NCBI GenBank assembly: GCA_030537395.1
Contig: JAUNMW010000003.1
Coordinates: forward strand, 1-34,356
From: Clostridia bacterium
Lineage (GTDB): Bacteria; Bacillota; Clostridia; Christensenellales; Aristaeellaceae
Length of the DNA: 34,356 nt
Direction: 5' to 3'
Every line of letters begins with the position of its first letter. The stretch's first letter is position 1. The notes under the pieces are model-generated. The model searched no databases, was not told the DNA's origin, and worked only from the letters and a program-made list of their open reading frames with translations. Of this stretch, positions 19,236 to 25,777 are shown piece by piece. Both the position numbers and the translations under genes were made by a program.

Positions 19236-20002
19236 TACCGGACTGGGAGGCGTCCATCTGTCAGGAACTGGGACCCGAATGGCGGCATGCGGGGGTGCGG
19301 GCCCTCAGGCAGACGGATTCCACCAATCTGCGCTTGAAGGAAGCCGCCCGGGCAGGCGAAATCTCCGCGCCCTATGTGCTGGCGGCGGATTGCCAAACGG
19401 CGGGCCGGGGCCGGCTGGGCCGGAGCTTTTTGTCCCCGCCCGGCACAGGGCTGTATATGAGCATCCTGTTTGCTCCGCCTTTGGATGCGGACAGCGGCAG
19501 CATTACCATCCTGGCCGCCGTGGCCGTGTGCCGGGCCATTGAGGAAATGACGGATCTAAAGCCTAAAATCAAATGGGTGAACGATCTGTTTGTGAACGGG
19601 AAAAAGGTGTGCGGCATTTTGGCGGAGCGCATCGGCGAGGGCGTGATCGTGGGCATCGGCGTGAATGTGAAAATGCCCGTTGGCGGCTTCCCTCCGGAGG
19701 CTGGGGCCGCCGGGGCCCTGGAAAGGGAGATGGACCGGGGCAAGCTGGCGGGCCGCATCGCCCGGCATTTCCTGGATGGGACAAAAAACTTATCTGATCC
19801 CGCCATTCTGAACGCCTACCGGGCCCGCATGGCCCTGATGGGCCGGGAGATCCGCTATACCCAAAATGGGCAAGAAAAAAACGCCCTTGTCCTGGGCGTT
19901 GCGGATGACGGTGGCTTGATGGTGGAAACGGAAGAGGGCCCCCGGACGCTGCGCACAGGTGAAGTCACTTTGGGGAGCGAAGGGCTTGCGGGAAGAATTT
20001 AA
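19232..20002 (+). CDS. birA: Biotin-[acetyl-CoA-carboxylase] ligase, short form
   Basis: Attaches biotin to acetyl-CoA carboxylase BCCP and related carboxylases. The 256-residue length is that of the monofunctional form: it opens directly into the catalytic domain, with no N-terminal DNA-binding helix-turn-helix, so it should not act as repressor. Seen: QTAGRGRLGRSF (biotinyl-AMP loop, about 52-63), IKWVNDLFVNGKKVCGIL (about 109-126), GIGVNV and a C-terminal SH3-like segment. The start is GTG 19232, overlapping the polymerase stop. It ends exactly at the left edge of the heptad element 20001-20170. Confidence 0.93.
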   Translation: MIPDWEASICQELGPEWRHAGVRALRQTDSTNLRLKEAARAGEISAPYVLAADCQTAGRGRLGRSFLSPPGTGLYMSILFAPPLDADSGSITILAAVAVCRAIEEMTDLKPKIKWVNDLFVNGKKVCGILAERIGEGVIVGIGVNVKMPVGGFPPEAGAAGALEREMDRGKLAGRIARHFLDGTKNLSDPAILNAYRARMALMGREIRYTQNGQEKNALVLGVADDGGLMVETEEGPRTLRTGEVTLGSEGLAGRI

Positions 20003-20170
20003 AGAACACTTTAAGCAAGAAAAGGAGTTGAGAGTTAAGAGTTGAGAGTTGAGATATATTTTGTTGATGTTTTTTTTTCTGGATTCGCATTGAGAAAAAG
20101 AATACCACTATATAAATCTCAACTCTCAACTCTTAACTCTCAACTCCCTTATTGATTTTAAGGGCTCTTT
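20001..20170. repeat. Heptad-repeat palindromic element 3
   Basis: Lies exactly between the convergent stops of birA and queH. Outer ends are AAAGAACACTTTAAG on the left and, read inward from the right, AAAGAGCCCTTAAAATC. Inside are inverted arms of four 7-bp units each (GAGTTGA, GAGTTAA, GAGTTGA, GAGTTGA on the left; the exact inverse on the right), giving a perfect stem of about 31 bp. The roughly 60-base core is homologous, in reverse, to the core of element 1. Confidence 0.82.
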
Positions 20171-20789
20171 ATTCCCCTGTTCCCTCATCACCACGCGGTG
20201 CCTTGCTGTAAAGGCACCCGCAGTAATCCTGGCGGTACAGGTCAAATTCCTTGGATAACTGGAGAGAACGCAGATAGCCGTTTTTCTTTTTGAAATCGGC
20301 CATCAGGTACTTGACCCCCGCTTCCCTGCTTGCGGCTTCCCCGATGCGGTTCACGTTGTCCGCGTTTTTGTGGGGGCTGACGGACAGGGTGGTGGTAAAG
20401 TATTCAAAGCCGTGGGCTTTCGCCTGCCGGGCGGTTTCATTCAGCCGCAGGGCGAAGCAGGCCAGGCAACGGTCTCCTCCCTCCGGGCAGTCGGCCATGC
20501 CCTCGGCAAAAGCGGAAAAAGCCTCGTGATCGTATGCACAGGGCAGCAGCTTCACATTTCCCGGCAGCAGGGAAAGCAGCCGTTCCTGCTCGGAAAGCCG
20601 ATGGCGGTATTCTTCCTCCGGTTCAATGTTGGGATTGTAGTACAGCACCGTCACCTGAAAATGCTCCATCAGCCTTTCCAGTACGGCGCTGGAGCAGGGT
20701 CCGCAGCAGCTGTGCAAAAGCAGAGTGGGCCTGCGGCCCGCCAATCGCTTGATTTCTTCTTCCATTTCGATTTGGTAATTCCGTTTCAT
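20169..20789 (-). CDS. queH: Epoxyqueuosine reductase QueH
   Basis: Reduces epoxyqueuosine in tRNA to queuosine, the last step of Q synthesis; QueH replaces QueG in many anaerobes. It has 206 residues. The DUF208/QueH cysteines are visible: HSCCGPCSS (Cys28, 29, 32), RCLACFALR and DYCGCLYSK, which bind an iron-sulfur cluster and a second metal. ATG 20789 is preceded by GGAGG at 7 bases. It is convergent with birA, and both stops abut the palindromic element. Confidence 0.92.
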   Translation of the reverse strand: MKRNYQIEMEEEIKRLAGRRPTLLLHSCCGPCSSAVLERLMEHFQVTVLYYNPNIEPEEEYRHRLSEQERLLSLLPGNVKLLPCAYDHEAFSAFAEGMADCPEGGDRCLACFALRLNETARQAKAHGFEYFTTTLSVSPHKNADNVNRIGEAASREAGVKYLMADFKKKNGYLRSLQLSKEFDLYRQDYCGCLYSKAPRGDEGTGE

Positions 20790-20822
20790 GAAAAGTCCTC
20801 CATAGTGATGAAGCGATCATAA

Positions 20823-20857
20823 ACTCCACCCTCCACGCCCCGCACTCCTAACTCGAT
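20823..20857. repeat. Possible solo heptad-repeat tract
   Basis: Five in-phase degenerate 7-bp units in the divergent queH/FRG gap: ACTCCAC, CCTCCAC, GCCCCGC, ACTCCTA, ACTCGAT. They share the ACTC core of the palindromic elements, but no inverted partner arm is seen. It could be a remnant of that family or chance. Confidence 0.4.
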
Positions 20858-20875
20858 AGAAAGGTGTTGTTCTTT

Positions 20876-21694
20876 TTGCAGATTACCGTGATCCACAATT
20901 GGGATGAATTACAGTCCGCCGTTTTTCAGGATGTATGGGACCCCGCCATTCTGCGCTACCGGGACAACTGCGTGTACCGGGGCATGGCGGATAACCGCTG
21001 GGGCCTCCTTCCCAGCCTGAACCGGGTGTGCGCCCACGATTTGTCGCTGGAAAAGCAGATGCTTCGATCCTTTAAAAAGTACGGCTATGCCGATCTGCGC
21101 CACGTTACTTCTTTTTGGCAGCTGCTGGCCATGGCCCAGCAGTTCGGATTGCCCACCCGCCTGCTGGACTGGACCTACTCCCCCCTGGTGGCCGCGCATT
21201 TTGCTACCGAGGACCAGGAGGCCTACGACCGGGACGGGGTCATCTGGTGCGTGAACACGGACCGGATGAACCTGCAGCTGCCGGAAACCCTTCAAGCCAT
21301 GCTGACGGCTGAGCGGGCCAACATTTTTTCCATGGAAATGATGGACCGGATCGGGGAAGGGTTCGACGCGCTGAGCGCCGTTTCCTCCCGGCCCTTCGGG
21401 TTATTTTTTGAGCCCGCCAGCGCCGTGAACCGCATCGCCAATCAGTACGCCCTGTTTTCCGTGTGCAGCGATCCTACGGTGCCCTTGAACGCTTTGCCGG
21501 AAACGGAGGACTGCTTCCGCAGTATCGTGATCCCCGCCGAAGTGAAGCTGGAGATCCGGGACAAGCTGGATTACATCAACATTTCTGAGCGCATGATCTA
21601 TCCGGGGCTGGACGGCATCTGCAAGTGGATCACCCGGCGCTACGCCGCCCTGGGACCCAGGTATCACCAGGAGAGGAAAGAAGAAAACGTATGA
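20876..21694 (+). CDS. FRG domain protein
   Basis: A 272-residue protein with the FRG signature: VYRGMADNRWGLLPSLNR near residue 30, then LRHVTSFWQLLAMAQQFGLPTRLLDWTYSPLVAAHFA (about 74-110). The domain is named after its FRG-type motif (here YRG) and its activity is not established. The start is taken as TTG 20876, 9 bases behind AAAGGTG; GTG 20864 and TTG 20867 in the same frame are alternatives. Its stop overlaps the following GNAT start (ATGA), so FRG, GNAT and the transporter probably form one operon, divergent from queH. Confidence 0.82.
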   Translation: MQITVIHNWDELQSAVFQDVWDPAILRYRDNCVYRGMADNRWGLLPSLNRVCAHDLSLEKQMLRSFKKYGYADLRHVTSFWQLLAMAQQFGLPTRLLDWTYSPLVAAHFATEDQEAYDRDGVIWCVNTDRMNLQLPETLQAMLTAERANIFSMEMMDRIGEGFDALSAVSSRPFGLFFEPASAVNRIANQYALFSVCSDPTVPLNALPETEDCFRSIVIPAEVKLEIRDKLDYINISERMIYPGLDGICKWITRRYAALGPRYHQERKEENV

Positions 21695-22188
21695 ACGTGA
21701 CGATTCGCCGGGTGCAGGCGGGAGACGAAAATGCGCTGGCCTACATCCAGACGGAGAGCTGGAAAGCCGCCTTTCAGCGGATTTTGGATGAAGCTACGCT
21801 GCTTCGCTGCACGAATCTGGCACGCGCTGCGGCCAGCTATAAAAGGCTGTTGGATGAAGAAAAGGGGAACGGTTATCTGCTGCTCCTGGATGGTCAGCCC
21901 CACTGCATCGCCTGGCGGGACGCGGCCCGGGATGAAGTTTTTTCCGGAAAAGCGGAGCTCATCTGCATCCACAGCCTGCCCCGGCATTGGCGTCAGGGCT
22001 TCGGCAGCATGATGATGGATCGGGTGCTGTCCGACGCGAAGGCGGCAGGCTATTCGGAAATCATTTTGTGGGTGTTTGCGGAAAACGGCCCGGCCAGGCG
22101 GTTTTATGAGGCAAAGGGATTCCTGCCTGAGGGCCGGGAAAAAATTGGCCTTGGCGCTGTGGAAATGTGCTATATTCGGAAGCTTTGA
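21691..22188 (+). CDS. GNAT family N-acetyltransferase
   Basis: A 165-residue GNAT protein with the acetyl-CoA loop HWRQGFGSMMM (about 108-118) and the closing ARRFYEAKGFLPEGRE. The start ATG 21691 overlaps the FRG stop (ATGA), with GAGAGGAAAG upstream. It lies 18 bases before the transporter gene. Its substrate cannot be read from sequence; the form resembles ribosomal-protein or small-molecule acetyltransferases. Confidence 0.87.
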   Translation: MNVTIRRVQAGDENALAYIQTESWKAAFQRILDEATLLRCTNLARAAASYKRLLDEEKGNGYLLLLDGQPHCIAWRDAARDEVFSGKAELICIHSLPRHWRQGFGSMMMDRVLSDAKAAGYSEIILWVFAENGPARRFYEAKGFLPEGREKIGLGAVEMCYIRKL

Positions 22189-22206
22189 GGAAAGAGGAAA
22201 AATAGC

Positions 22207-23382
22207 GTGGCTCCCAACTATCAAAAAACAAAAATCGCCTGCTATTTAGGCATCATTACCCAGGCCATATCCGCCAATTTCGTGCCGCTTTTGTTTTTGA
22301 CCTTCCGGCAGGAATTCGGCCTGTCCCTGGGCCAGGTGGCCCTGATCCCCACCGTGTTTTTTCTGACCCAGCTGGTGGTGGATTTTCTGTCCGCCAAGTA
22401 TGTGGATAAAATCGGCTATCGGCCCGCCATCATCGCTTCCGAGGTGCTTTCCGCGGCAGGTTTGGCGGGGCTGGCTTTCCTGCCGGGCGTGCTGAGCAAT
22501 TCCTTTGCCGGGGTGCTGGTGTGCGTGGTGCTGTACGCCATCGGCAGCGGCCTGATCGAGGTGCTGGTGAGCCCCATCATCGAGGCCTGCCCTTTTGAAA
22601 ACAAAGAGGGCACCATGAGCCTGCTGCACTCCTTTTACTGCTGGGGCGCCGTGGCCGCGATCCTGATTTCCACCCTGTTTTTCCTTTTGTTCGGCGTGAA
22701 CCATTGGCGCATCCTGGCACTGCTGTGGACGCTGGTGCCCCTTTACAACATTTATAATTTCGCCGTCTGCCCCATCGAGCATATTGTGGAGGCCGATCAA
22801 AGCCTGTCTATTGGGCAGCTTCTGCGCACGCCCTTTTTCTGGCTGCTGGCGGTGCTGATGATCAGCTCCGGGGCCTCCGAGCTGGCCATGGCCCAATGGG
22901 CCTCCGCCTTTACGGAATCCGCCCTGCACGTAAGCAAAACCGTGGGCGATCTGGCAGGCCCCTGCCTGTTCGCCGTGCTGATGGGCACTTCCCGGGCGCT
23001 GTACGGAAAATACAGCGAAAAGGTGAATCTGACCGGCTTCATGCTGGGCAGCGGCATCCTGTGCGTGTTGTGCTATCTGCTGGCCGCTCTGTCGCCCCAT
23101 CCCGTGTTTGGCCTTATCGGCTGCGCCCTGTGCGGCTTTTCCGTGGGCATCATGTGGCCCGGCACTCTGAGCATTTCCGCGAAAAAATGCCCCACCGGCA
23201 GCACGGCGCTGTTCGGCCTGCTGGCCCTGGCGGGAGATTTGGGGGGCTCCCTGGGCCCCTCTCTGGTGGGTGCGGTGTCCAGCGCGGCGGGGGATAACCT
23301 GAAGGCCGGTTTGCTGGCCGCCATGGTGTTTCCCGTTTTGCTGATCGCGGGTCTGCTGATTCTGAAAAAGAAGAAGGTGTGA
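22207..23382 (+). CDS. MFS transporter, FucP-like
   Basis: A 391-residue transporter with twelve predicted hydrophobic helices. The opening ISANFVPLLFLTFRQEFGLSLGQVALIP and the internal LVVDFLSAKYVDKIGYRP (MFS motif A position) resemble the fucose permease/YfkF-like branch. The start is GTG 22207 behind GAGGAAA. It is the last gene of the FRG-GNAT-MFS run and ends 28 bases before the toxin promoter. The solute is unknown. Confidence 0.85.
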   Translation: MAPNYQKTKIACYLGIITQAISANFVPLLFLTFRQEFGLSLGQVALIPTVFFLTQLVVDFLSAKYVDKIGYRPAIIASEVLSAAGLAGLAFLPGVLSNSFAGVLVCVVLYAIGSGLIEVLVSPIIEACPFENKEGTMSLLHSFYCWGAVAAILISTLFFLLFGVNHWRILALLWTLVPLYNIYNFAVCPIEHIVEADQSLSIGQLLRTPFFWLLAVLMISSGASELAMAQWASAFTESALHVSKTVGDLAGPCLFAVLMGTSRALYGKYSEKVNLTGFMLGSGILCVLCYLLAALSPHPVFGLIGCALCGFSVGIMWPGTLSISAKKCPTGSTALFGLLALAGDLGGSLGPSLVGAVSSAAGDNLKAGLLAAMVFPVLLIAGLLILKKKKV

Positions 23383-23410
23383 TCGTAAGGATCGATCTTC
23401 CTTCCTTTTC

Positions 23411-23439
23411 TTGACTGTTTATGGCTGATCCTGTATAAT
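23411..23439 (+). promoter_or_regulatory. Consensus promoter of the small-peptide (toxin) mRNA
   Basis: TTGACT (23411-23416), 17 bases, TATAAT (23434-23439). Transcription would start near 23446 and give a leader of about 93 bases before the peptide start codon. Confidence 0.75.
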
Positions 23440-23495
23440 GAATTTGCCATTTGAGCAATCGAGTGGCAGACAGGGAGTAAATACGCGGCGCTGAA

Positions 23496-23532
23496 CACCT
23501 GCTGATTCACAAAAGATATGGAAAGGCAGGTG
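23496..23532 (+). promoter_or_regulatory. Stem that can hide the toxin ribosome binding site
   Basis: CACCTGC (23496-23502) can pair with GCAGGTG (23526-23532), which contains the AGGTGG ribosome binding site before ATG 23539. This would limit translation of the newly made mRNA, as known for type I toxin mRNAs. Confidence 0.55.
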
Positions 23533-23538
23533 GTGTCC

Positions 23539-23631
23539 ATGAGCACTTACGAGATCATCATGATCTGTATTTCCGCCGTGAACCTCGTGCTGAGCTTGGT
23601 CAAAGCCGTTAAAGGCAAAAAACGCAAGTAA
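23539..23631 (+). CDS. 30-aa hydrophobic peptide, candidate type I toxin (holin-like/Fst-like)
   Basis: A 30-residue peptide with a single hydrophobic helix (about residues 5-22) and a strongly basic tail (KGKKRK). The opening MSTYEIIMI resembles the short putative holin-like toxins of Firmicutes, whose members usually start MSTYEAL. It would insert into the cytoplasmic membrane. AGGTGG lies 5 bases upstream of ATG 23539. The surroundings match a type I toxin-antitoxin module: a consensus promoter at 23411, an RBS-hiding stem at 23496-23532 and a convergent antisense RNA at 23726-23638. It is below the size limit of usual gene calling. Toxicity is inferred. Confidence 0.7.
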   Translation: MSTYEIIMICISAVNLVLSLVKAVKGKKRK

Positions 23632-23637
23632 GACATG

Positions 23638-23726
23638 AGAAAAGCCACCGCGTACTGCCAATGCGCGGTGGCTTTATGAACCTTGTCATCGGCGGGTGAC
23701 AGGTCCGCAGAGTACCACTACTCCCT
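23638..23726 (-). ncRNA. Candidate antitoxin antisense RNA
   Basis: A minus-strand RNA of about 90 bases expected from the promoter 23761-23733. Its 5' part folds as GACAGG...CCTGTC around an inner GAGTA/TACTC hairpin. It ends with the strong hairpin 23675-23641 (AAAGCCACCGCG paired with its inverse), followed by TTTTCTC. It is antisense to the 3' untranslated part of the toxin mRNA. Ends are predicted from the promoter and hairpin only. Confidence 0.65.
23641..23675. terminator. Hairpin terminator, minus strand, possibly bidirectional
   Basis: A perfect 12-bp stem (AAAGCCACCGCG with CGCGGTGGCTTT) and an 11-base loop. On the minus strand it is followed by TTTTCTC, on plus by only a short T-run. 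It probably ends the antisense RNA and may also stop the toxin mRNA. A second plus-strand stop could be the 23698-23729 hairpin with its T-rich tail. Confidence 0.65.
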
Positions 23727-23732
23727 GTCTTT

Positions 23733-23761
23733 ATTATATACAATCATATGATAATCGTCAA
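23733..23761 (-). promoter_or_regulatory. Consensus promoter of the antisense RNA
   Basis: On the minus strand: TTGACG (23761-23756), 17 bases, TATAAT (23738-23733). There is no minus-strand coding gene downstream of it before the hairpin at 23675-23641, so a small RNA is the likely product. Confidence 0.75.
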
Positions 23762-23809
23762 GCATAAAAGAACACAATGAAGCGACAATTTACCAAGGAG
23801 GAATGAACC

Positions 23810-25126
23810 ATGGCCCGTCCCGATAACCGGAACCCCAATGAACTGCGTCCCTGTGAAATCACGGTGGGCTTTGTGGGCACCGCCGACGGCAGCTGCCTCA
23901 TCCGCTGCGGCGGCACAAGGGTCATCTGCACCGCGTCGGTGGAGGAAAGCGTGCCCCCCTTCCTGAAGGGGAAAAACGTGGGCTGGCTCACCGCGGAATA
24001 CAATATGCTGCCCGCCTCCACGGGCCGCCGCAAGGCCCGGGATGGCATCAAGAAGGACGGCCGGGGCGTGGAAATCAGCCGCCTGATCGGCCGGGCCCTG
24101 CGCCAGGCGGTGGACCGCCGGTTCCTGGGCGAGCGCACCGTCACCATCGACTGCGACGTGCTGGAGGCAGACGGCGGCACCCGCACCGCGTCCATCACCG
24201 GCGGCTTCGTGGCGCTGGTGTGCGCCATCGATAAGCTGATCAAACAGGGCAAATTAAAGGAGAGCCCCATCGTGCACCAGATCGCCGCCGTCAGCGCGGG
24301 TATCGTGGACGACGTGCCCTCCCTGGACCTGTGCTATTTGGAGGACAGCGCCGCCCAGACGGATATGAACTTCGTGATGGATGAAACCGGGGCCTTTGTG
24401 GAATTACAGGGCACCGGTGAGGGCCGGGCCTTCTCCCGGAACGAACTCAGCCAGATTTTGGCCCTGGGCGAAAAGGGCATCCGGGAACTGCAGGCGATCC
24501 AGCGGGAAGCCCTGGGCGAGATGGCCCGCCACATCGCCCCCAAGCGCACCGTGGTCATCGCCAGCAACAATGCCCACAAGATTCAGGAAATCTCCGATAT
24601 GCTGGAGGACCGGCTGAACGTGCTGTCCTTGAAGGAAGCGGGCTTTGACGAGGACATCGACGAAAACGGCGACACCTTTGAGGAAAACGCCATCATCAAG
24701 GCCCGGGCCGTCGCCAAAGCCACTGGCTTCTGCGCCCTGGGCGACGACAGCGGCCTCAGCGTGGACGCGCTGGACGGGGCCCCCGGGGTCCATTCCGCCC
24801 GGTACTGCGGCCATCACGGGGATGATAAGGCCAACAACGATCTTTTGATCGCCAACATGGCGGATATTCCCGCCGAGGACCGCACCGCTGAATTCGTGTG
24901 CGCCATGGCCCTTTCCCTGCCCAACGGCGAGGTGAAAACGGTACGCGGCACTTGTCCCGGCGTGATCACCTTCACCCCTCGGGGAGAGGGCGGCTTCGGC
25001 TACGACCCCTATTTTGAATATCTCAGCGGCGAAACCTTCGCTGAAATGGCCCAGGAGGAAAAGAACCGCATCAGCCACCGGGCCCAGGCCATGCAGCTGA
25101 TGCTGCCGTACCTGGAGGAATTATAA
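23810..25126 (+). CDS. rph-rdgB: RNase PH fused to RdgB/HAM1 nucleoside-triphosphatase
   Basis: A 438-residue fusion. Residues 1 to about 240 form RNase PH, a phosphate-dependent 3' exonuclease that trims tRNA ends, with the usual RPCEITVGF, EYNMLPASTGRR, DCDVLEADGGTRTASITG and GTGEGRAFSR motifs. Residues about 245-438 form the ITP/XTP/dITP pyrophosphatase, with TVVIASNNAHKIQEI, EENAIIKARA, DDSGLSVDAL and GYDPYFEY. The fusion is known in several Firmicutes. ATG 23810 has AAGGAGGA. Its TAA overlaps the ATG of the phosphodiesterase gene. Confidence 0.95.
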   Translation: MARPDNRNPNELRPCEITVGFVGTADGSCLIRCGGTRVICTASVEESVPPFLKGKNVGWLTAEYNMLPASTGRRKARDGIKKDGRGVEISRLIGRALRQAVDRRFLGERTVTIDCDVLEADGGTRTASITGGFVALVCAIDKLIKQGKLKESPIVHQIAAVSAGIVDDVPSLDLCYLEDSAAQTDMNFVMDETGAFVELQGTGEGRAFSRNELSQILALGEKGIRELQAIQREALGEMARHIAPKRTVVIASNNAHKIQEISDMLEDRLNVLSLKEAGFDEDIDENGDTFEENAIIKARAVAKATGFCALGDDSGLSVDALDGAPGVHSARYCGHHGDDKANNDLLIANMADIPAEDRTAEFVCAMALSLPNGEVKTVRGTCPGVITFTPRGEGGFGYDPYFEYLSGETFAEMAQEEKNRISHRAQAMQLMLPYLEEL

Positions 25127-25587
25127 TGCGCGTGATCGTCGTCAGCGATTCCCACGGGGCCACGGGCCGCCTTTCCACCATCCTCACCGTGGCGGAGCAG
25201 GCGGGGCCCATCGACGCCATCTTCCATTTGGGCGATGGGTACTATGATCTGCGGGATTTGGAGGTGGATTTGCCCCCGGTGTATCAGGTGGCGGGCAACT
25301 GCGATCTGTTCCGCAGCGACACTTTGGATTTCGTCACCCTGTCCAATGCCAGAATCCTGCTCACCCACGGGCATTATCAGCACGTGCGGGAGGGCGCCGA
25401 CGATCTGCTGTCTCTGGCGCTGGAGGAAAAATGCGCCGCCGCCCTCTATGGCCACACGCACTATCAAAAAATGGAATGGCGCAGCGGTATCCTGATCCTG
25501 AACCCCGGCGCGGCGAACGACGGCAAATACGCCGTGCTGAACATCAACCGCCTGGGGGCTCTTGACCCGGAGCTGCACAGCCTGTAA
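25126..25587 (+). CDS. YfcE/MJ0936-type metallophosphoesterase
   Basis: A 153-residue calcineurin-like phosphodiesterase with two-metal site motifs in order: VSDSHG (about 6-11), HLGDG, GNCD, THGHY and GHTHY. The family hydrolyses phosphodiesters in vitro; the natural substrate is not settled. It follows rph-rdgB with a TAATG-type overlap, a common pairing in Clostridia. A terminator follows 8 bases after the stop. Confidence 0.9.
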   Translation: MRVIVVSDSHGATGRLSTILTVAEQAGPIDAIFHLGDGYYDLRDLEVDLPPVYQVAGNCDLFRSDTLDFVTLSNARILLTHGHYQHVREGADDLLSLALEEKCAAALYGHTHYQKMEWRSGILILNPGAANDGKYAVLNINRLGALDPELHSL

Positions 25588-25594
25588 TTGAATC

Positions 25595-25623
25595 ACGCCG
25601 AGGCCGCGCGCCTCGGCGTTTTT
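25595..25623 (+). terminator. Rho-independent terminator after the phosphodiesterase gene
   Basis: A 10-bp GC-rich stem (ACGCCGAGGC with GCCTCGGCGT), a five-base loop and then TTTTT. It ends the rph-rdgB/yfcE transcription unit. Confidence 0.9.
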
Positions 25624-25701
25624 CGCATGTCCGCTCAGCAGGTCAATTTATCCCAAATCCGCCAAATATGACAAATATATTGTAAATTCTTTAAAAATCT
25701 C

Positions 25702-25731
25702 TTGCGAAGCGAAGGGAGTTCATTGTATACT
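25702..25731 (+). promoter_or_regulatory. Promoter of the polysaccharide deacetylase gene
   Basis: TTGCGA (25702-25707), 18 bases and TATACT (25726-25731), about 47 bases before the start codon. An AT-rich stretch precedes it and could act as an UP element. Confidence 0.6.
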
Positions 25732-25777
25732 ACAGCATGAAGTTTCAGGCATTTTTTTGCTTCGGAGGGAACCGGGA

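Larger units (their letters stand above)
23468..23730. repeat. 12-bp long-range inverted repeat in the TA region
   Basis: AGACAGGGAGTA (23468-23479) in the toxin mRNA leader is the exact inverse of TACTCCCTGTCT (23719-23730) at the far end. A full-length plus-strand RNA could pair its two ends, and the antisense RNA begins with the same sequence as the leader copy. Confidence 0.7.

Noticed and set aside
23383..23408. GATCGATC palindrome after the MFS gene as a terminator
   Set aside because: The stem is very short and the following pyrimidine run is mixed C and T; it is too weak to call.
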